Shown here one piece after another: positions 10,037 through 18,662 of a stretch of DNA of 64,000 nucleotides (positions are counted from its first letter, which is position 1; every line of letters starts with the position of its first letter). Under the pieces are notes generated by a model. That model did not search any database and was not told the origin of the DNA. It was given only the letters and a program-made list of their open reading frames with translations. Made by a program: the position numbers and the translations under genes. Source of the stretch: Ramlibacter montanisoli. Its GTDB lineage: Bacteria > Pseudomonadota > Gammaproteobacteria > Burkholderiales > Burkholderiaceae_C. The stretch lies in contig NZ_JABFCS010000001.1 in the NCBI RefSeq assembly GCF_013087525.1, positions 2,542,001 through 2,606,000 of the forward strand. The letters run 5' to 3'.

Positions 10037-10152
10037 GCGGTCGTGGTCCTGCGTGCGCCTGCAGGGCCACGGGACCATCCTAGCCGCACGGCTGGGCCTT
10101 GTGGGGCCGCGCAGCCCCGTCCGTCTGGATGAAAACCCCTACCGGAAGGGCC

Positions 10153-10719
10153 TCAACCTTTGAGCAAGGCCGAATAGCGTTCGCGCGCCACGCCCTGCGC
10201 GTTCGCGCTCGGGACCAGGCGCGGCGCGGCGATCGACCCGGCGCGGTGCACCGAAACGTTGATCACCTCCATCGCATCGCGCGCGCCGAGGAACAGCAGC
10301 TGCCCGTCCAGCGCGCCGCTGCCGGCATCGATCTTCAGCAGCGCCGTCGCGACCGAACGCGCGGCCTTCTTCGCCGGCCACAGGCTGAGGGTGATGTAGC
10401 CGTTCTCTGTGGTGCCGATCGCCTGCAGGTTCAGGTCGATCGAGTGGCCCGCGGACCGGTCGCGCAGCACCATCGTGCCGCGCAGGTCGCGCGTGTCCTG
10501 GTTCAGGGTCAGGGCCACTTCGCTCCATTCGCCGGACGCCGGCGCCGGGCCCGTGCCCAGGCCTTTCCACTCGCCGGCGAGGTCGGGGCCGCGATAGCGC
10601 CAGCGCGCCACGAACGGCAGGAAGCTGCAGTTCCACAGGTCTCCCAGCGTGGAAACGAAGAAGGCCGTGAGCACGCCGGAGGCGACGCCGACGAGGATGT
10701 AGAAGGGAATCTCGGTCAT
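10153..10719 (-). CDS. Single-pass membrane protein with a beta-rich soluble domain, unknown function
   Basis: One N-terminal membrane helix (FYILVGVASGVLTAFFVSTL) is followed by about 150 residues of alternating strands beginning RYRGPDLAGEWKGLGTG, then WSEVALTLNQDTRDLRGTM and ENGYITLSLW. A Trp-containing G-x-W-x-G opening, followed by a Q-x4-L-x-G strand, is a lipocalin/avidin-like beta-barrel pattern, and a helix plus small barrel is the layout of Cap15-like receptors of CBASS systems. No CD-NTase gene lies nearby, so the comparison is only structural. 188 residues, no Cys cluster, no enzyme motif. I cannot name a family with certainty. Confidence 0.5.
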   Translation of the reverse strand: MTEIPFYILVGVASGVLTAFFVSTLGDLWNCSFLPFVARWRYRGPDLAGEWKGLGTGPAPASGEWSEVALTLNQDTRDLRGTMVLRDRSAGHSIDLNLQAIGTTENGYITLSLWPAKKAARSVATALLKIDAGSGALDGQLLFLGARDAMEVINVSVHRAGSIAAPRLVPSANAQGVARERYSALLKG

Positions 10720-10879
10720 GGGTCCTGCTGCTGGTGATGCGAGCGCGGAATGTGCCACGCTGCGTCGGCGAACATGTTTGTGGGTGCAACGAAACGCGAG
10801 CGGCGAATCCGCGCTTCCCATGCAGGTGCGCCGCGGCGACCCACGTTTCGTTTCATTTCGAAGGTGTGACAATCGCCGC

Positions 10880-11290
10880 ATGAACCTTGTCCGTCGTCGC
10901 GCGTGCCTCGCCGGGTGGATGGCATCCGCAGTGACGGCGCTCCTCTCCGGATGCTCCACTGCGCCGGAGCGCGCACGCGTGCCGGCGCGGCCCACTGCCG
11001 GAGAATTCGGCCGCGGCAGGGCGTCCTGGTACGGGCCCGGCTTCCAGGGGAGGCGCACGGCCAGCGGCGAACGCTTCGACATGAACGAGCTCACGGCGGC
11101 GCACCGCACGCTTCCCTTCGGCACCCGCGTGCGCGTGCGCAACGAGCGCAACGGTCGCGAGGTGGTCGTGCGCATCAACGACCGCGGCCCCTGGATCCGG
11201 GACCGCATCATCGACCTGAGCAAGGCTGCGGCTGCGGCCCTCGACCTGGTGCAAGCCGGCGAAGCATCCGTCGTCCTGCTCGAGCCCTGA
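10880..11290 (+). CDS. rlpA: RlpA-like septal-ring lipoprotein (double-psi beta-barrel)
   Basis: A 136-residue lipoprotein: ALLSGC is the lipobox (Cys near residue 25), followed by a short linker and the RlpA domain with GRASWYGPGFQGRRTASGE, LTAAHRTLPFGT, VRVRNERNGREVVVRINDRGP and IDLSKAAAAAL. The Asp in NDRGP and the Gly-rich opening are the conserved features of this double-psi barrel, which in RlpA acts as a lytic transglycosylase on denuded glycan at the septum. There is no SPOR domain, so this is a short RlpA variant. Placed alone, 160 bases after a divergent gene. Confidence 0.8.
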   Translation: MNLVRRRACLAGWMASAVTALLSGCSTAPERARVPARPTAGEFGRGRASWYGPGFQGRRTASGERFDMNELTAAHRTLPFGTRVRVRNERNGREVVVRINDRGPWIRDRIIDLSKAAAAALDLVQAGEASVVLLEP

Positions 11291-11313
11291 CGCGGGCCGG
11301 CTAGCATCGCCGC

Positions 11314-11906
11314 ATGATGCTCTGGCTGGTTCCTGCCGTGATCGCCTGCCTTGCCGGCGGCGTGGTCCTCTGGGGGCGCGGGCTCCAGGTTCCCGGCGCG
11401 CTGCTGGTCGTCGCCGGATTCGCACTGGTGTTCGTGCTCGGGCGCAGCATCGAAGGCGGTCGCGACCAGGCATGGAAGAAGCCGCGGCGCGCCTGCAAGG
11501 GACCTTCCATGGCGTGCGGCCCTGCGCCGAACTCGATCGCTTCGGCGCACCCGCGCCCTGGCACGAGTGGGCGCGCGATGGCGAGCTCCAGTGCCTGCGC
11601 AGCATTGAAGGCACCATCGACGGCATGCCTCATGCGCTGGTGCAGTTGCGCTACTCCGTGCGCCAGCGGCGCGGCGAGGAACAGCCGGACGCGTGGTACG
11701 AGGTCACGGTGGCTGCCTTGCAGCGGCCCGGCGGCGCTGCCGGCGCGGCCCTGGTCCCGCTCGCTGCGGCGGAGGGCTACCAGGCCATGCAGAACGGGCG
11801 CGCCCTGTTCCTCTGGAAGAAGGGATCGCCCGGCGCGGGCGCCAGCCTGGACGCCGCCGAGCTGCCGTCGCTGCTCGAACAAGCACGCCGCACGCCCACC
11901 CGCTGA
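11314..11906 (+). CDS. Hypothetical inner-membrane protein (frameshifted)
   Basis: Two membrane helices at the N-terminus (LVPAVIACLAGGVVLW and VPGALLVVAGFALVFVLG) lead into a soluble domain of about 145 residues. A base is missing near 11466-11474, where the first frame's DQAWKK should read DQAMEEAAARLQGTFHGV. The soluble part contains WARDGELQCLRSIEGTIDGM and repeated Leu/Arg strands but matches no family I know. It starts 23 bases after rlpA, so the two may be cotranscribed. Convergent with the exonuclease gene downstream. Confidence 0.6.
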
Positions 11907-11930
11907 TTCGGCGGCGCGGGCCCTGGCGGC

Positions 11931-12584
11931 TCAGGCCTCGCCCAGCAGGTGCCGCAGCTTGATGAACATCAGGCCCGCCATCACGGCGTCGCTCAGGGCG
12001 TCGTGCACCGCCTCCATCGGCAGGTCCAGCGCCTTCATCATGGTGGCGAAGCGCAGGTCGATCTGCGCCGCCTCGTGGTACGGCGGCAGCTGGCGGCGCC
12101 GCCAGTCGTAGAACATCGCGGACACCTCGATCTTCGGCTGCGGCAGTCCCATGCCCAGGCGCGGGAAGATCGCGCGGTCGATCATAGCGACGTCGAATTC
12201 CAGGTAGTAGCCGACGATGGGCCGGCTGCCGATGAAGCGCATGAGGGCCATCAGGGCCTCGTCGGGGTCCATGCCCTCCTCCACGTCGCGCTCGCGCAGG
12301 CCGTGCACGCGCACGCTGTCGGCCGACATGCGTCGCTTGCTCGGGCGCACCAGCAGTTCCAGCCGTTCACTGGTGAGCAGGCGGTCGCCGACGATGCGCA
12401 CGGCGCCGATGGAGATGATCTCGTCGCGGTGCACGTTCAGGCCCGTGGTCTCGCAGTCCAGCGTGACCCACTCGTTGGGCGGCGGCGGATCCCACATGAA
12501 GCGGAAGCGCTCGTCACCCAGGTGGTAGAGCAGCCACTCGCGCTTGAGCGCACGCAGCCAGTGCAAGGGCGACAACGTGGTCAC
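11931..12584 (-). CDS. DnaQ-type 3'-5' exonuclease of the cNMP/CBS-DUF294 module
   Basis: 217 residues with the DEDDh exonuclease order: VTLDCETTGLNVHRDEII (Exo I, D-x-E), GYYLEFDVAMIDR (Exo II) and AVHDALSDAVM (Exo III His and Asp). It resembles the epsilon subunit of DNA polymerase III but lacks its tail. The GTG start lies in the GTGA that ends the upstream cNMP/CBS/DUF294 gene, so translation is coupled. The same pair is commonly found next to solute:sodium symporter genes in proteobacteria, where the exonuclease is presumed regulatory or to process RNA or DNA signals; its real substrate is unknown. Confidence 0.8.
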   Translation of the reverse strand: MTTLSPLHWLRALKREWLLYHLGDERFRFMWDPPPPNEWVTLDCETTGLNVHRDEIISIGAVRIVGDRLLTSERLELLVRPSKRRMSADSVRVHGLRERDVEEGMDPDEALMALMRFIGSRPIVGYYLEFDVAMIDRAIFPRLGMGLPQPKIEVSAMFYDWRRRQLPPYHEAAQIDLRFATMMKALDLPMEAVHDALSDAVMAGLMFIKLRHLLGEA

Positions 12585-14398
12585 AGCATGTCGAGGTGGT
12601 AGCGATGCCGCAGCATCGCCTTGAAGCGCTTGACCACTCCCAGCGCATCCTTCAGCAGGTCGCGCTGCAGGCTGGTGAGCGCGTCCAGGTGCACCAGGCG
12701 GCCGTTGCCGCTGCCTGCCGCGTCCAGCCCCGACTGCAGCTTCAGTCCCATGAGGAAGTGCAGGCTGTCCACCAGCTCCGCGCCCACATTGGGCGGCAGC
12801 CTGCCGAGCGCGGCCAGCGCCTCGATGCGCTCCACGGTGCCGGTGCACGCCAGCCGCGCCTCCAGCGCCATGCTGCGCACGCCGTGCACCAGCGGGAAGA
12901 TGCCGGCCTTCTTCAGGTCCAGCGTCGCCTTGTCGTCGCCCAGCGAGAACAGGCGGATCCACCAGCCGCTGTCCTGCTCGAAGGCGTCGATCGCCGCGGC
13001 GAAGCGGGCGATGAGCGCGTCGCTGTCGATGAACAGCCGGTCGACCTCCGCCCGCACGCCAGCCAGCAGCGCCGCGTCGCCGCACACCGCGCGCGCATCG
13101 ATGAAGATCGCCAGCGCCATCAGGCTCTCCGCATCGGGCATGAGCAGCCAGCGCCGCACCGTCTCGCCGAAGGCCTGCGCCGGCTGGCGCCACTGCGGGT
13201 TGCTCACCATGATGCCGCCGGGGCACTCGGGATAACCGAAGGCCGTGAGCGCCTCGGAGAAGCGCTGGCAGACGGCCGCGAGATCGTGCGGGCAGTCGTA
13301 GCCGTCGCGCAGCACCAGGCCGTTGTCCTGGTCGGTCTTCAGCAGCTGCTCGCCGCGCCCTTCGCTGCCCATCACGAACAGGCAGCTGTTGGCCACCAGG
13401 TCGGGCGGCGCGATGATCTGCCAGGCGCGCTCGAACAGCTTGGCATTGAGCGCGCCCACCAGCTGTGCGATCGCGCCGACCTTCGCCCCGCCGCGCCACA
13501 GCAGCGCGGTCAGGCGGGTGACCTGTTCGGCGGCGCGGGCCAGGGCGGGGATGTCCTCGGCCTGCACGATCTGCACCGTGATCAGGTAGGAATGATTGGA
13601 CAGGAAGCTCAGGAGGTCGAGCTGCTCCAGGAAGCCGAGCACGCGCTCGCCGTCCATGACGACCAGGCGGTGCACCTGGTGGCGGATCATCAGCGCCAGC
13701 GCTTCCACCAGCGAGTCCTGCGGCCGCACGGTCACCAGCTCGAAGGTGGCGAATTCGCGCACCGGCAGCTGCGCCAGCGGCGCGCCGGTCAGCACGGCGC
13801 GCTGCAGGCCGGTCGTGGTGAACACGCCGGTGCGCGGCGGCTGCGTCCTGCGGTCGTGCACCAGCACGTTGCCGGTGTGCCTGGACTGGAACACCCGGAC
13901 GACCGAGATGACGTCGTCGTCGGCGTCCACCGCGTGCGCGGTCCGCAGGAAGGCCTCGGCCACGCGACCGAGCGCCAGCGACTGCCGCTCCTGCTCGCCC
14001 GCGTGGGCCGCCAGCGCATTGAGCTTCTGCGAAAGGTCCGCGAACAGCAGCGCTCCGAAGGTGGCGTTGCGCGCGATCAGCTCGCTCACCGCCTGGCGCG
14101 CGACCAGGTGCACCAGCACCTCTTCCTGCGCCACGAAGCGGCTGCTGGCCTTGCCGGTCACCAGTGCGCGGCCGTCGAAGCAGTCGTCCGGGCCGTAGCT
14201 GGCCACCAGCTCCTCGCCGTCGAACTGCTGCACGCGGCCCTTGATCACCACGAACAGGTGCGCGGGCTCGACGCCCGGCGCGAGCAGGGTCGCGCCTTCG
14301 CGGTAATAGCCCACGTCCACGTGGTCGCTCACCAGCCGCTGTTCCTGCTCGGACAGGCAGTCGAAGGGGGAGACGGAGAAGTCGAAGGACGCGGGCAC
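12581..14398 (-). CDS. cNMP-binding/CBS-domain protein with DUF294 nucleotidyltransferase
   Basis: Domains in order: a cyclic-nucleotide-binding (Crp-like) domain at about residues 10-125 (YYREGATLLAPGVEPAHLFVVIKG), a CBS pair near 150-290 (TGNVLVHDRRTQPPRTGVFT and DSLVEALALMIRHQVHRLVV), and a DUF294 nucleotidyltransferase with VMGSEGRGEQLLKTDQDNGL, holding the GS and D-x-D elements, followed by the DUF294 C-terminal helical domain. The family is a putative sensor of nucleotides. It is divergent from yjcH-actP across about 150 bases, and such genes regularly accompany these symporters, so control of acetate uptake is a reasonable guess. Overlaps the downstream exonuclease by GTGA. Confidence 0.8.
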   Translation of the reverse strand: MPASFDFSVSPFDCLSEQEQRLVSDHVDVGYYREGATLLAPGVEPAHLFVVIKGRVQQFDGEELVASYGPDDCFDGRALVTGKASSRFVAQEEVLVHLVARQAVSELIARNATFGALLFADLSQKLNALAAHAGEQERQSLALGRVAEAFLRTAHAVDADDDVISVVRVFQSRHTGNVLVHDRRTQPPRTGVFTTTGLQRAVLTGAPLAQLPVREFATFELVTVRPQDSLVEALALMIRHQVHRLVVMDGERVLGFLEQLDLLSFLSNHSYLITVQIVQAEDIPALARAAEQVTRLTALLWRGGAKVGAIAQLVGALNAKLFERAWQIIAPPDLVANSCLFVMGSEGRGEQLLKTDQDNGLVLRDGYDCPHDLAAVCQRFSEALTAFGYPECPGGIMVSNPQWRQPAQAFGETVRRWLLMPDAESLMALAIFIDARAVCGDAALLAGVRAEVDRLFIDSDALIARFAAAIDAFEQDSGWWIRLFSLGDDKATLDLKKAGIFPLVHGVRSMALEARLACTGTVERIEALAALGRLPPNVGAELVDSLHFLMGLKLQSGLDAAGSGNGRLVHLDALTSLQRDLLKDALGVVKRFKAMLRHRYHLDML

Positions 14399-14449
14399 GG
14401 CGCCCCATCATCGCGGCTCGCGCGGGCCGCGACTTGCGCTGGCTCAAAC

Positions 14450-14505
14450 GCGCGCGGTCAGTTCCGTGTCAGTCACGCACGCCGCGGTCAGACACGGGTC
14501 AGCCT
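14450..14505. promoter_or_regulatory. Two phased copies of a GTCAG-n6-GTCAG repeat, likely operator
   Basis: GTCAG occurs at 14457, 14468, 14487 and 14498, that is two pairs with 11-base spacing inside each pair and 30 bases between pairs. Extended copies read GCGGTCAG-n6-GTCAG. The spacing is close to whole turns of DNA, which is what a dimeric regulator binding two adjacent sites would need. The element lies between the divergent cNMP/CBS gene and yjcH-actP, about 45-90 bases before the yjcH start. Confidence 0.45.
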
Positions 14506-14548
14506 GGCTCACCACACTCGGCGCCTTTGCAATCCACAGGGGACCATC

Positions 14549-14923
14549 GTGAGTGATGCAGTCATATCCCACCCGGCCGGCGGCGGCGCCAGGGGCGAGA
14601 TCCAGGTGCCGCGTCCGGCCGACGTGACCGAGCGCATCCGCGCCAATCCGAAGTACCTCGAACTGCGCCGCCAGCGCAACGTCTTCGGGTGGTCGCTCAC
14701 GCTGGCGATGCTGGTCGTGTACTACGGCTACATCGCGCTGATCGCCTTCAACAAGCCCTTCCTGTCGAAGCCCCTGGGCACCGGCGTCACGACGATCGGC
14801 GTGCCGATCGGCATGGCGGTGATCGTGTTCACCATCGTCATCACCGGCATCTACGTGCGCCGCGCCAACAGCAGGTTCGACGCCCTGACGCGCGCCATCC
14901 TCGAAGAGGAAGTGAAGAAATGA
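14549..14923 (+). CDS. yjcH: DUF485 membrane protein, YjcH-type ActP partner
   Basis: About 124 residues. The core shows [20 protein letters not shown], then a loop and a second helix, [25 protein letters not shown], the typical two-helix DUF485 (YjcH) layout with the RRANxxFD ending. GTG at 14549 is preceded by CACAGGGGACC and gives a short hydrophilic N-terminus. The stop TGA overlaps the ATG of actP (ATGA), so the two are translated together. In E. coli the yjcH product is cotranscribed with the acetate permease; its precise role is not established. Confidence 0.85.
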   Translation: MSDAVISHPAGGGARGEIQVPRPADVTERIRANPKYLELRRQRNVFGWSLTLAMLVVYYGYIALIAFNKPFLSKPLGTGVTTIGVPIGMAVIVFTIVITGIYVRRANSRFDALTRAILEEEVKK

Positions 14924-16646
14924 CCCGCACCCAGCGCATCCTCGCGGCGCTCGCCGCGTTCGCCCTGCCCCTGGCCGCGCTCGCCGCGGGCGACGGCCCG
15001 GGCCAGGCCGCCAAGCAGGCCACCAACTGGACGGCCATCGCCATGTTCGGCGCCTTCGTGGCCGGCACGCTGTGGATCACCAAGTGGGCCGCGGCGCGCA
15101 CGCGCTCGGCCGCCGATTTCTACACCGCCGGCGGCGGCATCACCGGCTTCCAGAACGGCCTGGCGATCGCGGGCGACTACATGTCCGCCGCGTCCTTCCT
15201 GGGCATCTCCGCGGCGGTGATGGCCTCCGGCTACGACGGCCTGATCTACTCGATCGGCTTCCTCGTGGGCTGGCCGATCATCACCTTCCTGATGGCCGAG
15301 CGCCTGCGCAACCTGGGCAAGTTCACCTTCGCCGACGTCGCCGGCTACCGCTTCAAGCAGACGCCCATCCGCGCCTTCGCCGCCTCCGGCACGCTGGTGG
15401 TCGTGGCCTTCTACCTGATCGCCCAGATGGTGGGCGCGGGCCAGCTGATCAAGCTGCTGTTCGGCCTGGACTACTGGATCGCCGTGGTGCTGGTGGGCGC
15501 GCTCATGATGATCTACGTGCTGTTCGGCGGCATGACCGCCACCACCTGGTGCAGATCATCAAGGCGGTGCTGCTGCTGGCCGGCGTGAGCTTCATGGCCT
15601 TCATGGTGCTGGCGCAATTCAGCTTCAGCCCCGAGCTGCTGTTCGCCAAGGGCGTGCAGGTGAAGGACGCCATCGCGCAGAACGCGGGCAAGAGCCCGGA
15701 GGAAGCGCGGAGCATCGGCCTGTCGATCATGAACCCGGGCGGCTTCGTGAAGGACCCGATCTCGGCCATCAGCTTCGGCATGGCGCTGATGTTCGGCACC
15801 GCCGGCCTGCCGCACATCCTGATGCGCTTCTTCACCGTCCCGGACGCGAAGCAGGCGCGCAAGTCGGTGTTCTGGGCGACCACCTGGATCGGCTACTTCT
15901 ACGTGCTGATCTTCATCATCGGCTTCGGCGCGATCGCACTGGTGCTGACCAACCCCGAGTTCGCCGACACCTCCAAGGGCATCATCCACGGCGGCGCGGG
16001 CACGGCCAACATGGCCGCGGTGCTGGTTGCCAAGAGCGTGGGCGGCGACGTGTTCTTCGGCTTCATCTCCGCGGTGGCCTTCGCGACCATCCTGGCGGTG
16101 GTGGCCGGCCTCACGCTGTCCGGCGCTTCGGCCGTCTCGCACGACCTGTACGCCACCGTGTTCAAGAAGGGCAAGGCCGACAGCGCCAAGGAGCTGAAGG
16201 TCTCGCGCATCACCACCCTGGCGCTCGGCGTCGTGGCCGTGGTGCTGGGCATCGCCTTCGAGAAGCAGAACATCGCCTTCATGGTGTCGCTGGCCTTCGC
16301 GATCGCCGCCTCGGCCAACTTCCCGGTGCTGTTCATGTCGGTCCTGTGGAAGGACTGCACGACCAAGGGCGCGGTGATCGGCGGCTTCCTCGGCCTGGTC
16401 TCCTCGGTGGCGCTCACCGTGGTGTCGCCCTCGGTGTGGGAAGTGACGCTGGGCAACCCCAAGGGCAGCGCCTGGTTCCCCTACACCTCGCCGGCCCTGT
16501 TCTCCATGACCATCGGCTTCGTGGGCATCTGGCTGTTCTCCATGCTGGACCGCAGCGCGCAGGCAGCCAGGGAGCGCGGCCTGTTCCCCGCGCAGCAGGT
16601 GCGTTCGGAAACGGGTCTCGGCGCCGCCGGCGCTTCGGGACACTGA
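14920..16646 (+). CDS. actP: Cation/acetate symporter ActP, SSS family (frameshifted)
   Basis: Sodium:solute symporter with signal-like first helix and about 13 membrane helices. Diagnostic parts: [30 protein letters not shown] split over helices 2-3, the SSS stretch [10 protein letters not shown], then [19 protein letters not shown] and [16 protein letters not shown] is missing at about 15548 (GG should be GGG, giving [15 protein letters not shown]), which breaks the frame. The large loop with [14 protein letters not shown] is typical of ActP. Imports acetate and related short carboxylates with sodium or protons. Ends before a strong terminator at 16677. Confidence 0.9.
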
Positions 16647-16676
16647 GGCTTCACCGCCAGGATCCGCTCCTCGAAA

Positions 16677-16709
16677 GGGGGCACCGCCCAGGCGGTGCCC
16701 CTTTCTTTG
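16677..16709 (+). terminator. Rho-independent terminator of yjcH-actP
   Basis: GGGGCACCGCC, a two-base loop CA, then GGCGGTGCCCC and TTTCTTT. An 11-base stem of nearly all G-C followed by a T-rich run, 31 bases after the actP stop codon. Confidence 0.85.
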
Positions 16710-16752
16710 GCGCAAGGAGATGCGGCGACAATCGCGCATCACGATCGAACCC

Positions 16753-17394
16753 ATGCACCCCATCGCCGTCATCGACTTCGAAACCACCGGCCTGTCGCCG
16801 GCCATGGGCGACCGGGCCACCGAGATTGCCATCGTGGTGCTGGAGGGAACGAGGGTGACCGCGCGTTTCCAGTCGCTGATGAACGCTGGCGTGCGGATCT
16901 CGCCCTTCATCGAGGACTACACCGGCATCACGAACGAGATGGTGCGGGCAGCCCCGCCCGCTGCCGAAGTGATGGCCGAGGCCGCCCGCTTCGTGCAGGA
17001 TGTCCCGCTGGTCGCGCACAACGCATCCTTCGACCAGCGCTTCTGGGCCGCGGAACTGGGAAGGCTGGGCCCCGATGCGCAGGCCGTGCCCGCGTTCGCC
17101 TGCACCATGCTGCTGTCGCGCCGGCTCTATCCCGATGCGGGCAGTTACCGGCTGGGCGCGCTCGCGTCCTTCCACGCGCTGCCCGCCGCCGGGCGGGCGC
17201 ACCGCGCGCTGGCGGATGCCGAAGTGGCGGCCGCGCTGCTGTCCCGCATCCGGGCCGACATCCAGCAGCAGTACGCGGTCGAGGACGTCCCGCACGCCCT
17301 GCTGGTGAAGCTGCAGAAGTGCCAGCGCAAGGCCCTGCCCAAGGCGATCGAGGGCTACTTCGAGGGCTTGCGCGCCGCCGCGCGCGGCGCATGA
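16753..17394 (+). CDS. DnaQ-like 3'-5' exonuclease
   Basis: About 213 residues. [20 protein letters not shown] is Exo I with D-x-[13 protein letters not shown] is Exo II, and [12 protein letters not shown] is Exo III with the His and the last Asp. The C-terminal 50 residues ([20 protein letters not shown]) look like an added helical tail. ATG at 16753 starts directly before the first beta strand ([13 protein letters not shown]). A general DEDDh exonuclease of the ExoX/epsilon type; substrate not determinable. Second exonuclease of this class in the window, unrelated in operon to the one at 11931. Confidence 0.8.
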   Translation: MHPIAVIDFETTGLSPAMGDRATEIAIVVLEGTRVTARFQSLMNAGVRISPFIEDYTGITNEMVRAAPPAAEVMAEAARFVQDVPLVAHNASFDQRFWAAELGRLGPDAQAVPAFACTMLLSRRLYPDAGSYRLGALASFHALPAAGRAHRALADAEVAAALLSRIRADIQQQYAVEDVPHALLVKLQKCQRKALPKAIEGYFEGLRAAARGA

Positions 17395-17428
17395 TCGACA
17401 ATGGTCGCGCCCACAGCAAGGAGGCGCC

Positions 17429-17635
17429 ATGTCCAATCACGTGTACAAGAGCCTGGAACTCACGGGGTCGTCCACCACCGGCATCGAGGATGCGGTGAAC
17501 AACGCGATCGCCAAGGCCAACGAGACCGTCCGCAACATGCAGTGGTTCCAGGTGACCGAGACGCGCGGCCACATCCGCGACGGCAAGGTGGCCCACTGGC
17601 AGGTCACCCTGAAGGTCGGCTTCACCCTGGAGTAG
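17429..17635 (+). CDS. Dodecin (flavin/CoA-binding protein)
   Basis: A 68-residue protein with the dodecin hallmarks: [20 protein letters not shown], then a helix, then [13 protein letters not shown] with the Trp of the flavin stacking region, and [16 protein letters not shown] as the last strands. Dodecins assemble as hollow dodecamers that store flavin and sometimes CoA and protect against flavin photoreactivity. Strong ribosome site AAGGAGGCGCC before ATG. Its end is 10 bases from the stop of the convergent gene. Confidence 0.9.
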   Translation: MSNHVYKSLELTGSSTTGIEDAVNNAIAKANETVRNMQWFQVTETRGHIRDGKVAHWQVTLKVGFTLE

Positions 17636-17645
17636 CGGGCCGGCC

Positions 17646-18224
17646 TCAGTCCTTGGAGACGCGCACGCTCTCCAGCACCTGGCGGCACACCGGCTCCATC
17701 TCGGCCAGCGCAGGCTTGGACGGACCGAGCGCGCCGCAGCTGATGACGAGCCTGCTGTCCTTCAGGCAGACGATCAGGCTGCGCACGGCCATGAAGGCCG
17801 GCGGGTGCCTGCGCTCGTAGCGCACTTCGTAGGCAGCGCGCCCTTCGTGCTGGCGGGCGAAGACCTCCGTGACGCGCGCATCGGCGTCTTCCGCGGCCAG
17901 GTTCTGCAGCATGGTGCGGGCGCGCTCCGGCGCGCAGGCGGACGCCATGTCGTGCCGCAGCCGCCCGCGGCCGACCTGGAGGATGCCGGTAAGGCGCCCT
18001 CGCGTGCCGCGCAGTTCGGCCAGTGCCATCTCGTCGTCGACCTCCACCTTCCGCCAGTGGGAAGGATGGCTCACGCGCACCACGACGCCCTCGGACCCGG
18101 GCAAGCCCTGGCTGGTGAATTCCCGGGATTCCTGTGCGCCCGCCGGTTGCAGCATGGCGTAGAGGGCGGCGGCGAGCACGATTGCGCGGGCTGGGGCTGG
18201 GGCTTGCGAAGGCGTCGGGATCAA
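17646..18224 (-). CDS. Hypothetical exported protein
   Basis: 192 residues with a signal peptide (ARAIVLAAALYAMLQPAGAQ) and a mature domain of about 155 residues that alternates strands and helices and contains three Cys (CAPERA, VCLKDSRLVISCG, VCRQVLESV). No family recognised; the general look of the strand GVVVRVSHPSHWRKVEV with later VRSLIVCLK is that of small periplasmic stress proteins. A start nearer the signal core is possible because the first 12 residues are Pro/Ala-rich. Next to dodecin in convergent orientation. Confidence 0.55.
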   Translation of the reverse strand: MIPTPSQAPAPARAIVLAAALYAMLQPAGAQESREFTSQGLPGSEGVVVRVSHPSHWRKVEVDDEMALAELRGTRGRLTGILQVGRGRLRHDMASACAPERARTMLQNLAAEDADARVTEVFARQHEGRAAYEVRYERRHPPAFMAVRSLIVCLKDSRLVISCGALGPSKPALAEMEPVCRQVLESVRVSKD

Positions 18225-18275
18225 GTTCTGGGGGCGGTACGTTCTGCCTCGCGATTCTGCCCGACAGCAGCGTGC

Positions 18276-18626
18276 TCAGCGGCGCCGCCCAGGCTTCGCC
18301 CGCGCCCGCAGGGCGGCTTCGAGCGCGAGCCGCGCCCAGGGCTGCATCAACCGGGGCGAGTCCATGGCTTCGGGAGGGACGGTCCAGAAGCCGAGCGCCT
18401 GCCGCTTGCCACGCGCCTCGTACACGAAGCGCGCGCAGCCGGCCGCTTCGAAGCGGGGCTGCGTGAGTTCATCGACCTTCAGGTACAGCGTGTCGCCGGT
18501 GAGGATGCCGACGAACACCTCGTCGACATAGAGTCCGTAGCCGCCGAACATGCGCCTGGAATGCACCTGCCCTGCCGATGCGAGCAGCTCGCAGCAGTAG
18601 GTCGCGAATCCCGCCTGGACAGCCAT
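18276..18626 (-). CDS. TfoX/Sxy N-terminal domain protein
   Basis: 116 residues matching the TfoX N-terminal domain: an N-terminal helix, then SRRMFGGYGLYVDEVFVGIL, LYLKVDE, the Phe/Tyr-rich RFVYEARGK and GFWTVPPEAMDS. Full TfoX, the competence regulator Sxy, has a second domain that is absent here; single-domain versions of this kind are common in Burkholderiales with no known job. It faces away from the GNAT gene, 36 bases upstream of that gene's start, so the two share a short promoter region. Confidence 0.8.
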   Translation of the reverse strand: MAVQAGFATYCCELLASAGQVHSRRMFGGYGLYVDEVFVGILTGDTLYLKVDELTQPRFEAAGCARFVYEARGKRQALGFWTVPPEAMDSPRLMQPWARLALEAALRARAKPGRRR

Positions 18627-18662
18627 GCTGCAGTGTAGGCTCTGGCCCAGGAGAGAAAAGAC

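Noticed and set aside
10153..10719. A CBASS defence system based on the Cap15-like layout
   Set aside because: No CD-NTase, no other effector or ancillary gene in the neighbourhood; only the protein layout is similar.
11931..14447. An 838-residue minus frame that seems to fuse a shadow sequence to the exonuclease
   Set aside because: Its first two thirds are the wrong frame of the cNMP/CBS-DUF294 gene, full of Arg/Ala/Gly; the true exonuclease begins at GTG 12584.
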